Program-made: the position numbers and the translations under genes | NCBI GenBank assembly: GCA_002366675.1 | Contig: DFBO01000164.1 | Coordinates: 1-10,287 of the forward strand | Source of the DNA: Flavobacteriaceae bacterium UBA3078 | GTDB lineage: Bacteria > Bacteroidota > Bacteroidia > Flavobacteriales > Flavobacteriaceae | Length of the DNA: 10,287 nucleotides | Reading direction: 5' to 3' | The notes under the pieces: model-generated | Told to the model about the DNA's origin: nothing | Seen by the model: the letters and a program-made list of their open reading frames with translations, nothing else | Database searches by the model: none | Shown here: positions 1 to 5,117 of the stretch, one piece after another | Layout of the letters: each line of letters begins with the position of its first letter | Numbering within the stretch: the first letter of the stretch is position 1

Positions 1-726
1 AAGGTTCATTCTAGAGAGCTTCCATGTGGTTTGGTTGCTTTCTTGTCCGTAAACGGTAATGTCTTTTATGTTTCCACTATGTTCGGTTACAAACTTTTCA
101 CTCATTACAAACATTCCACCACTACCACTTGCTGGGTCATACACACGACCTTTGTAGGGTTCTATCATTTCTACCATTAGTTTTACAATGGCTTTTGGTG
201 TATAGAATTGTCCTCCTTTTTTTCCTTCGGCATTGGCAAATTCACCCAAGAAATATTCGTACACTCTACCAAAAAGGTCTTTAGAGTTTTCGTTTTCGGC
301 TTGTAGTTCGGTGTTGGAGATTAAGTCAATCAATTCACCTAAAGACGTTTTATCTAAATTGGCTTTTCCATATACTTGTGGTAATACATTTTTAAGCTCC
401 TTATTTTCTTTTTCAACTGCTTCCATTGCTTCATCAATGGTTTGCCCAATACTTGGCAATTTGGCCTGTGCGTGTATATGGCTCCAACGTGCTAGCTTAG
501 GTACAAAAAAGGTGTTTTCGGCAATATATTCGTCTCTATCTTCTGGGTCAGACCATTCGTCTGCTTCTAATTTATAATACAGTTCAGAAAAAGATTCTGA
601 TATATATTTTAAAAACACCAATCCTAGAACTACGTGCTTGTATTCGGCTGCATCAATATTTTTACGTAGTTTATCTGCTGCTTTAAATAGTTTTTGTTCA
701 AAACTACTAGTGTCTGTTTTTGCCAT
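1..726 (-). CDS. hsdM: Type I restriction-modification methyltransferase subunit HsdM (3' end off window)
   Basis: This is the modification subunit of a type I restriction system. It transfers a methyl group from S-adenosylmethionine to N6 of adenine in a target chosen by HsdS, as part of M2S or R2M2S complexes. I translated 242 codons from ATG at 724-726 to the left edge. The N-terminal helical HsdM_N domain covers about residues 8-145 and contains LGLVFLKYIS. The methyltransferase core then begins with GGQFYTPK (about 171-178) and the SAM-binding motif I DPASGSGGMF (197-206), followed by YGQE, all diagnostic of HsdM. The catalytic NPPF/NPPY motif IV must lie beyond the window, since HsdM proteins are usually about 500 residues. 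Being the first gene read leftwards, it probably heads an hsdM-S-R operon whose other genes are not visible. No frameshift is seen. Family assignment is very secure; target specificity cannot be known from here. Confidence 0.96.
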   Translation of the reverse strand, partial: MAKTDTSSFEQKLFKAADKLRKNIDAAEYKHVVLGLVFLKYISESFSELYYKLEADEWSDPEDRDEYIAENTFFVPKLARWSHIHAQAKLPSIGQTIDEAMEAVEKENKELKNVLPQVYGKANLDKTSLGELIDLISNTELQAENENSKDLFGRVYEYFLGEFANAEGKKGGQFYTPKAIVKLMVEMIEPYKGRVYDPASGSGGMFVMSEKFVTEHSGNIKDITVYGQESNQTTWKLSRMNL

Positions 727-1184
727 TTAGTTTTTTTCTTTGTTTAATATTTGCCTAATTTAATTCTCTACCAACACCTCATCAATGCAATAAATAGGTG
801 TAACTTTTTAAAGTTTAAATATAAAACTATATATATAAAATATATCATATGTTATCTTTTAAATAATTTCTAAAACAAGTAATTACAGCCTCTGTATTAA
901 CTATCTTTATTTTGTCATCCCATAATCTAAAAACGCATGTATATAATACTTTCAAGATTAATTTAATAACCCATATAGTTTTTTTGTTCAACCTTAATAT
1001 CCCCTAAAGGGGGTTATAGGGGTGTTTATATGCAATCATAAAAGTATTTAAACCCAACCAAACTCCTGTTACAGCCCTAAAATAGGCATATCTCAACCCC
1101 ATTATTATACTATCAAAAAGGCATTATAAACTTTTTATGTAAGTAATTTCTGCAAAACCTCCCTCGCACCTCCTCCATATTTCC

Positions 1185-1254
1185 TTCGGGTTTAGTTCGG
1201 GTTTACTTCGGGTTTAGTTCGGGTTTATTCGGGTGTATAAGCAGAGTTCGGGTA
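1185..1254. repeat. Tandem 11-bp repeats, unit TTCGGGTTTA(G/C)
   Basis: Three perfect 11-bp units lie head to tail at 1185-1195, 1196-1206 and 1207-1217, with the last base alternating G, C, G. They are followed by 10-bp units at 1218-1227 and 1228-1237 (the latter TTCGGGTGTA) and a detached TTCGGGTA at 1247-1254. The 11-bp period rotates through all three reading frames and brings stops, so it is not coding. One unit per DNA helical turn would suit protein binding, but slippage expansion would look the same. Function unknown. Confidence 0.85.
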
Positions 1255-1601
1255 CTATTTTTTTTGTCATAAATAAAATCTATTGAAACCTAACAACTCA
1301 AAAAAACAAATAATCTAATGTAAAGCCTCTCTATTAAAAGTCTACAACTACCCTGTTCTCATAGCCTCAGGTGAGGTCAAAATTGTTTTTTAACAGGTTC
1401 TTAAGAGGAAAAACAGCTTTTTTTTTAATAAATAACACTTTTATCATATTAGCAATAGCTATTCGGCTGTTAATAAGAATATTACAATTTTTATAGCAAA
1501 TTCTTACTCAATAATAGAAAATATGCAACAATATCACTATTTCATTGAATATCACATAATTAGAATCACTTTTTAATTAAAATATTTTTTATATGTTTGG
1601 T

Positions 1602-1664
1602 ATATCAACTGCTAGTATTTGGTACTCGCGATACTAAAACACCAGTAGTTAATATTTTGGATAT
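1602..1664. repeat. Bulged inverted repeat (possible hairpin/cruciform)
   Basis: A contiguous 17-nt left arm (1602-1618: ATATC, AACTGC, TAGTAT) can pair in three steps with ATACTA (1631-1636), GTAGTT (1645-1650, one G-T pair) and GATAT (1660-1664). The 8- and 9-nt extrahelical bases all fall on the right side. The loop contains TCGCGA (1626-1631). Pairing was found by eye, and the strongly one-sided bulges make it less certain than a simple palindrome. Confidence 0.4.
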
Positions 1665-1693
1665 CCAATAATTCTCCCACTAACAATTAATAG

Positions 1694-1726
1694 CCCCAAA
1701 GCTGGATCAGACCCCAAGTCTGGATC
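1694..1726. repeat. 18-bp-spaced tandem direct repeat, CCCCAA(A/G)(G/T)CTGGATC
   Basis: CCCCAAAGCTGGATC at 1694-1708 is repeated as CCCCAAGTCTGGATC at 1712-1726, 13 of 15 bases identical, with an 18-bp offset. The second copy can also fold back on the end of the first, since GGATCAGAC pairs with GTCTGGATCC leaving one bulged base. It lies about 65 nt before the start at 1791 and is G/C-rich against an A/T-rich surround, so it may be an operator or the remnant of an interspersed repeat. Confidence 0.7.
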
Positions 1727-1735
1727 CTTATGTTT

Positions 1736-1775
1736 AACCAAACCTAGTGTCTTTTTAATGCCTCGACACTTGGTT
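1736..1775 (+). promoter_or_regulatory. Leader hairpin before the unknown-protein gene
   Basis: AACCA (1736-1740) and AGTGTC (1746-1751) pair with TGGTT (1771-1775) and GACACT (1765-1770), giving an 11-bp stem with a 5-nt bulge on the left and a 13-nt loop. The stem ends 15 nt before the ATG at 1791. An in-frame ATG at 1758 sits inside the loop, which argues that translation begins at 1791. No T-run follows, so it is not an ordinary terminator. Confidence 0.5.
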
Positions 1776-1790
1776 ATAACAAACTTTATT

Positions 1791-2591
1791 ATGGCAAGAA
1801 ATAATTCATTTGTAAAACTGGAAGGTACCCTAGACGGACTGACCTTTTACAGACAAAACGGAGAAAATTTCGTGAAAACCCAAAGTAGAATTAGTAAAAA
1901 ACGCATCTTAAACGACCCTGCTTTTAAACGTACCCGAGAAAACATGATGGAATTTTCTGGTGCTTCTAAAGCTGGTAAAGCCTTTAGAGATGGATTTGCA
2001 AACATGTCAAAACTTATGGGAGACAGTTATTTAAGCTCCCGCTTAAGTGGTATCATGAGACGCATAACCAGTGTTGGTGTTGGTAAACGTGGCGAACGTG
2101 CCATAGATGTGGTTACCATGAAAGATATGCTTAAAGGCTTCGAGTTTAACAAGAGCCTCCCATTTAAAAGCATCTTTTACGCACCTTATCCTCTGCCTAC
2201 TATAACAGCTCCTCGTGATGTTATTGACTGGACAGTCCCAGACTTCAACACAGATGCCTTTATAACGGCTCCAAAAGGTGCCACTCATTTTAGACTCATC
2301 CTGGCTGCTGGTTACGTAAGTAATTACGAATACATTCCTGTAATGCGTAGCTACGAACCTGTGGACGATGCAGTAGATAGTCTGGGTGGTAATGCGTATA
2401 GTGCACACATCCCTCTTGGTGGTATGGTAGGTAGCGATACTGTGCTCCAAGTTGACTTAACAGCTCTTGGCGCAATTCCTGCAAGTACAGCACTTTTTAC
2501 AAGTATTGGCATTGTATTCTATCAGGATATAAATGGAGACTTGTATGAGTTCGCCCAAGGAAATACCATGGTAGTCACTGTCACTGGATAG
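1791..2591 (+). CDS. Conserved hypothetical protein, flavobacterial type, unknown function
   Basis: A 266-residue protein with no signal peptide, no membrane segment and no Cys. I chose ATG 1791 (MARNNSFVKLEG) over the in-frame ATG at 1758, because the extra 11 residues fall in a predicted leader hairpin and the MAR-NNS start looks like a native N-terminus. A basic N-terminal third contains GLTFYRQNGENFVKT, the segment DPAFKRTREN, and a helical stretch with KAGKAFRDGFA and RRITSVGVGKRGER. The C-terminal half is beta-rich and hydrophobic and ends in FYQDINGDLYEF and TMVVTVTG. The layout recalls multi-copy Bacteroidota hypothetical proteins such as the DUF6266 type, and more loosely phage or contractile structural proteins; neither assignment is secure. 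Sampled 60-nt stretches are 42-48% G+C, clearly above the neighbouring genes, which suggests separate ancestry or different expression. It stands alone and is closed by a strong terminator. Function is not recognised. Confidence 0.85.
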   Translation: MARNNSFVKLEGTLDGLTFYRQNGENFVKTQSRISKKRILNDPAFKRTRENMMEFSGASKAGKAFRDGFANMSKLMGDSYLSSRLSGIMRRITSVGVGKRGERAIDVVTMKDMLKGFEFNKSLPFKSIFYAPYPLPTITAPRDVIDWTVPDFNTDAFITAPKGATHFRLILAAGYVSNYEYIPVMRSYEPVDDAVDSLGGNAYSAHIPLGGMVGSDTVLQVDLTALGAIPASTALFTSIGIVFYQDINGDLYEFAQGNTMVVTVTG

Positions 2592-2630
2592 AAAACCAAT
2601 GGTATTATATCATGTAATATCATAATAATA

Positions 2631-2676
2631 AAAACCCTACACTAGCATAATAAAAATGCTGGTATAGGGTTTTTTA
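2631..2676 (+). terminator. Rho-independent terminator of the unknown-protein gene
   Basis: Arms 2631-2648 (starts AAAACCCTA) and 2656-2673 (ends TAGGGTTTT) form an 18-bp stem with one mismatch and one G-T pair around a 7-nt loop, followed by T residues. It starts 39 nt after the stop. The A-run on the left arm could let it act in both directions, but no minus-strand gene ends here. Confidence 0.88.
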
Positions 2677-2688
2677 TACGTATAAAAA
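2671..2688. repeat. Perfect 18-bp palindrome overlapping the terminator tail
   Basis: TTTTTATAC followed directly by its reverse complement GTATAAAAA, centred between 2679 and 2680. It begins in the T-tract of the preceding terminator. A protein dimer site or chance in A/T-rich DNA are both possible; nothing else marks its role. Confidence 0.6.
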
Positions 2689-2829
2689 CCGCTCGATAAA
2701 CAAAGAGCTATTCATTTGGCACAAAAAAGGATACTTTTGGTTCAGGTGTGATTCTTAATACATACCAGTAAGGTGTCTTTTATATTATTTGAGTCAACAC
2801 TTTTAAAGCATAAGTAGCTTAAAATCTCA

Positions 2830-2837
2830 TACCTTTG
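2830..2837 (+). promoter_or_regulatory. Bacteroidota -7 box (TACCTTTG) of rlmF
   Basis: A perfect match to TAnnTTTG ends only 5 nt before the rlmF ATG, so transcription would begin at or within a few bases of the start codon, giving a leaderless or near-leaderless mRNA. No TTG is found at the usual 17-23 nt upstream. A second perfect match, TACTTTTG at 2732-2739, also lacks a well-spaced -33 element and may be an upstream start or chance. Confidence 0.6.
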
Positions 2838-2842
2838 CCGTT

Positions 2843-3718
2843 ATGCACCCACAAAATCCATATCGATTTCGTTATAATCTTAAAAGATTAGCAAAACACA
2901 ACCCCTCGTTAAACAACCATGTTATTTTAAATCCTACTGGCAAAGAAACAATTGATTTTAGTTCTTCTGAAGCTGTATATCAATTAAATAAAGCCATGTT
3001 ACTTGCTGATTTTGAACTACTAGATTACAATCTGCCAAAAGGCTATCTCATCCCTCCTATTCCTGGACGATTGGATTATCTCTTACACGTTAGAGATTTC
3101 CTTTCTCAGCAGTTTAACACACCAGTAGATTCAAAACTAAGAGGATTAGATATTGGTACTGGTGCAAATGGAATCTATACTATTCTGGGTGCACAACATT
3201 TTAACTGGACAATGGTTGGCACAGATTGCAATGCAAAAGCAGTAGACATTGCTACAGCAAACAAACAGCTTACAAAAGCTTTAAATGATAAAGTTGAAAT
3301 AAGACACCAAGAGAATAAAGGTTTTCTTTTTAAAAATGTAATTAAACTAGATGATAGGTTCGACTTTACCATTTGCAACCCTCCTTTTCATAGTTCTAAA
3401 GATGAAGCCATAAAAGGATCTCTTAGAAAACTTAATAATTTAGGAGAAAAAGCATTCAATAATGAACCCTCCCTTAATTTTAATGGTCAAGCTAATGAGC
3501 TTTGGTGTAATGGTGGTGAAGCGCTTTTTATTAAAAGATTAATAAAAGAAAGTGTGCTATTTAAAGAACAAATAAAACTGTTTTCCAGTTTGGTCTCTAA
3601 AGAGGGAAATCTCCCCAAGATTGAAAAACAACTAAAGAAAGCAAATGCTAGTTTCCACACCATTCCTATGGCACAAGGACAAAAGAAAAGCAGATGTGTG
3701 CTGTGGTGGTTTGATTAA
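2843..3718 (+). CDS. rlmF: 23S rRNA (adenine(1618)-N(6))-methyltransferase RlmF
   Basis: This cytoplasmic enzyme methylates N6 of A1618 (E. coli numbering) in 23S rRNA using S-adenosylmethionine. The 291-residue protein shows the family's N-terminal signature: HPQNPYRFRYN at the start, then TIDFSS and LNKAML, and the highly typical GYLIPPIPGRLDYL (67-80). The Rossmann methyltransferase core follows with motif I LDIGTGANGIY (102-112), the acidic loop GTD (126-128) and the catalytic NPPF (179-182). The segment NGGEALFIKRLI near residues 227-238 is also characteristic of the YbiN/RlmF family. Length matches the family (about 300), with no truncation. It is transcribed alone, converges on cspA, and its ATG directly follows a -7 box, so little or no leader is present. 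The start is supported by the conserved HP-N motif right after the Met. Confidence 0.96.
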   Translation: MHPQNPYRFRYNLKRLAKHNPSLNNHVILNPTGKETIDFSSSEAVYQLNKAMLLADFELLDYNLPKGYLIPPIPGRLDYLLHVRDFLSQQFNTPVDSKLRGLDIGTGANGIYTILGAQHFNWTMVGTDCNAKAVDIATANKQLTKALNDKVEIRHQENKGFLFKNVIKLDDRFDFTICNPPFHSSKDEAIKGSLRKLNNLGEKAFNNEPSLNFNGQANELWCNGGEALFIKRLIKESVLFKEQIKLFSSLVSKEGNLPKIEKQLKKANASFHTIPMAQGQKKSRCVLWWFD

Positions 3719-3741
3719 AGGACATAACAATTCACAAAAAA

Positions 3742-3768
3742 AAAGCCCATCAATAAATGATGGGCTTT
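3742..3768. terminator. Bidirectional terminator between rlmF and cspA
   Basis: A perfect 11-bp stem, AAAGCCCATCA (3742-3752) with TGATGGGCTTT (3758-3768), around a 5-nt loop. It is preceded by an A-run and followed by T-rich sequence, so it can serve both converging genes. It lies 23 nt after the rlmF stop and 24 nt from the cspA stop. Confidence 0.92.
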
Positions 3769-3792
3769 CTATTAAACTTGAAAGTATATGTA

Positions 3793-3984
3793 TTAGATAA
3801 CTTTTACGTTTACTGCGTTTAAACCTTTTTTACCTTCTTGAAGATCGAACTCAACTTCATCGCCTTCGCGAATTTCGTCAATCAATCCAGAAATATGTAC
3901 AAAATGTTCTTTTTCAACACCTTCTTCAGTGATAAAACCAAATCCTTTGGCGTTATTGAAAAATTTTACTGTTCCTTTACTCAT
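3793..3984 (-). CDS. cspA: Cold-shock domain protein (CspA family)
   Basis: A 63-residue single cold-shock domain, an OB-fold that binds single-stranded RNA and DNA and melts RNA structure. The order MSKGTVKFFNNAKGFGFI gives the beta-1 strand and RNP1 (KGFGFI, 13-18), and HFVHIS (27-32) gives RNP2. The C-terminal strand GLNAVNVKVI closes the fold. The length is slightly short of the 65-70 typical of E. coli Csps but normal in Bacteroidota. The RNP2 position usually held by Val or Phe is His here (HFVHIS). It is alone in its transcript, downstream of a membrane regulator gene on the same strand but separated by 138 nt with its own likely promoter and a hairpin. The predicted leader of roughly 30 nt is too short for an E. 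coli-type cold-responsive 5' UTR, so expression may be constitutive (inference). Confidence 0.96.
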   Translation of the reverse strand: MSKGTVKFFNNAKGFGFITEEGVEKEHFVHISGLIDEIREGDEVEFDLQEGKKGLNAVNVKVI

Positions 3985-4019
3985 AATATGTAATTTAATT
4001 TATAATACTTAATATTAAG

Positions 4020-4049
4020 CAAAGATGGTGCCATTATTTTAGAATACAG
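4020..4049 (-). promoter_or_regulatory. Candidate cspA promoter
   Basis: On the minus strand CATCTTTG (4020-4027) differs from TAnnTTTG at the first base only. A CTG (4047-4049) lies 19 nt upstream, one base off the TTG -33 element. Transcription would start near 4014, about 30 nt before the cspA start codon. Confidence 0.4.
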
Positions 4050-4060
4050 CACATTAGTTG

Positions 4061-4108
4061 ATTTATCTTTTATAATTATAGTCCATAACGTAATTATAGA
4101 AGATAAAT
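4061..4108. repeat. Long AT-rich inverted repeat between the regulator gene and cspA
   Basis: Left arm 4061-4078 (starts ATTTATCTT) and right arm 4091-4108 (ends AAGATAAAT) pair over 18 bp with a single G-T wobble and a 12-nt loop. It sits 14 nt after the regulator's stop codon. As a minus-strand terminator it would lack the usual T-run, so an mRNA 3' stabilising hairpin, a weak terminator or a DNA binding site upstream of the cspA promoter are all possible. Confidence 0.7.
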
Positions 4109-4122
4109 ATGAAGCTTTTATA

Positions 4123-5007
4123 TTAATTTATTTCCAACTTATAACCTACTCCATGCACATTGGTGATTTTTATAGAATCGTCTTCTTCTAACTTCTTGCG
4201 TAATTTTGAAATGTATGTATCTAAACTCCTACCTACAAAAACACCATGGTCTTCCCAAACCTTTTTGGTAAGCTCGTCACGCTTTATAATCTGATTTGGA
4301 CTGGCTACAAAAATTTCTAGCAACTCACATTCTTTTTTAGATAGGCTTATTTCTTCAGCTTGTTTTACTAATTTATTTTGTTCAGGATAAAATTGAAAAC
4401 TCCCTAAACTAGAATAACTTTCTTGATTATCAACAAGAATTTCATCTTGCTTCTTTTTATAAAAACCTAAGAATATAAGTGCAAAGCCTCCTAATAACAA
4501 GCCATAATAACCTGCTCGTTTTCCAGTAGAAACTGTTTCAATATTAGTAAATAAAACTTCTATGGTATAACAACTTTCCGGTAAATACCTTCCAGCACAA
4601 GGAATAATGCTGTTCTCAACATTATTTAATATTTGATAGCTATATGCAACTTCTTGTTCTGTACATTGAATAGTTTCAACAAGGTAACTATTTGGAAGTG
4701 ATGCTTTTTGAAATGAAGAATCTATAATCGATACTAATTGACCTGGCTCAAAAGACAAAGGCTTTTGAAACGATAGTTGATACTTATTTTTACTTATAGC
4801 TATTACTGGCTCAATTAAAGATGTAGAATCTTGATGTGATAGTAATAATTGATTCCCAACATTTCGTAAAGACACCTTTACTCTTTCAGAGAACAAGTCT
4901 TCATTTTTTTCTGATGGAATTAGCATCCAAACAGAAAACATAATGATTATAAGTCCACAAATTCTAAAAATGATTCTTTTGCTCATACAACTGTAAATAA
5001 CTAACAT
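4123..5007 (-). CDS. Membrane-anchored winged-helix transcriptional regulator (OmpR/PhoB-type DNA-binding domain at C-terminus)
   Basis: A 294-residue one-component regulator predicted to sense outside the inner membrane and bind DNA inside. Order: short basic cytoplasmic start, membrane segment about 12-30, periplasmic domain about 31-165 (containing SLRNVGNQLLL and three Cys at 115, 137 and 146), a second membrane segment about 166-183 ended by KKKQ, then a linker and a Trans_Reg_C winged helix at about 200-292. The DNA-binding part is well preserved: LSKKECELLEIF, NQIIKRDELTKKVWEDHG, the recognition region SLDTYISKLRKKL and the wing THVHGVGYKL-like end (NVHGVGYKLEIN). This is ToxR or CadC in reverse order, a layout widespread in Flavobacteriia. 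There is no receiver domain or kinase. Met8 (ATG at 4984-4986) is an alternative start. It diverges from a lipoprotein gene with repeated TGAC sites between them. Its ligand and targets are unknown. Confidence 0.88.
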   Translation of the reverse strand: MLVIYSCMSKRIIFRICGLIIIMFSVWMLIPSEKNEDLFSERVKVSLRNVGNQLLLSHQDSTSLIEPVIAISKNKYQLSFQKPLSFEPGQLVSIIDSSFQKASLPNSYLVETIQCTEQEVAYSYQILNNVENSIIPCAGRYLPESCYTIEVLFTNIETVSTGKRAGYYGLLLGGFALIFLGFYKKKQDEILVDNQESYSSLGSFQFYPEQNKLVKQAEEISLSKKECELLEIFVASPNQIIKRDELTKKVWEDHGVFVGRSLDTYISKLRKKLEEDDSIKITNVHGVGYKLEIN

Positions 5008-5117
5008 TTTAGTGACTTTTTAAAACTGTTGACATTTCTTTTACATTTTTTTGACACTTTTTGCTTAAGTTTATTCTAGTTTTACATTCATTAATAATTA
5101 TATAAATCAATTAAATC
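5008..5117. promoter_or_regulatory. Divergent promoter region with three TGAC repeats
   Basis: The 110-nt gap carries TGACTTTTT (TGAC at 5013-5016), TTGACATTTC (5029-5034) and TTGACACTTT (5051-5056), with offsets of 17 and 22 nt, and two copies of TTTTACATT (near 5039 and 5080). For the plus-strand lipoprotein, TTG at 5051-5053 and TAGTTTTA at 5077-5084 (one base off TAnnTTTG) are 23 nt apart, a possible promoter. OmpR-type regulators usually bind direct repeats, so these are plausible operator sites of the divergent regulator. This is inference. Confidence 0.4.

Larger units (their letters stand above)
727..1790. other. About 1 kb gene-free, structured intergenic region between hsdM and the unknown-protein gene
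   Basis: I see no ORF of gene length on either strand. The region is strongly AT-rich, with local exceptions described separately: a C/G-rich block near 1001-1024, tandem TTCGGGTTTA units at 1185-1254, a bulged hairpin at 1602-1664, an 18-bp tandem repeat at 1694-1726 and a leader hairpin at 1736-1775. The left part must hold the promoter of hsdM, which is read leftwards, but I find no full TAnnTTTG box. A 6-bp inverted repeat, ACACCT (774-779) with AGGTGT (796-801), lies about 50 nt upstream of the hsdM start and could be an operator or chance. Region 1255-1600 shows nothing beyond A/T runs and a tiny palindrome CCTCAGGTGAGG at 1365-1376. Confidence 0.6.

Noticed and set aside
233..577. Plus-strand ORF of 114 residues
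   Set aside because: It lies antisense within hsdM, whose protein sequence is strongly conserved in the other strand; composition is that of a shadow frame.
1185..1254. CRISPR-like array
   Set aside because: The units are 10-11 bp and directly adjacent, with no spacers and no cas genes.
1602..1664. Integron attC site
   Set aside because: AAC pairs with GTT and bulges are one-sided, but the flanking bases do not match the RYYYAAC/GTTRRRY cores and no integrase is present in the window.
727..1680. Degenerate transposase or other pseudogene in the long gap
   Set aside because: No conserved fragment could be recognised in the parts I translated by eye; a database search of six frames would be needed to exclude it fully.
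2043..2493. Two minus-strand ORFs across the unknown-protein gene
   Set aside because: Antisense to an intact 266-codon gene that has its own terminator; the translations show no motif and are best explained as shadows.
2715..2732. Sigma-54 promoter (TTGGCAC element upstream of rlmF)
   Set aside because: TTTGGCAC matches the -24 element, but the required TTGC at -12 is absent.
5051..5079. E. coli-type sigma-70 promoter (TTGACA, 17 nt, TTCTAG)
   Set aside because: The -35 match and spacing are perfect, but the -10 is poor and Bacteroidota primary sigma factors use a different -7 consensus; TTGACA also recurs nearby as part of a repeat.
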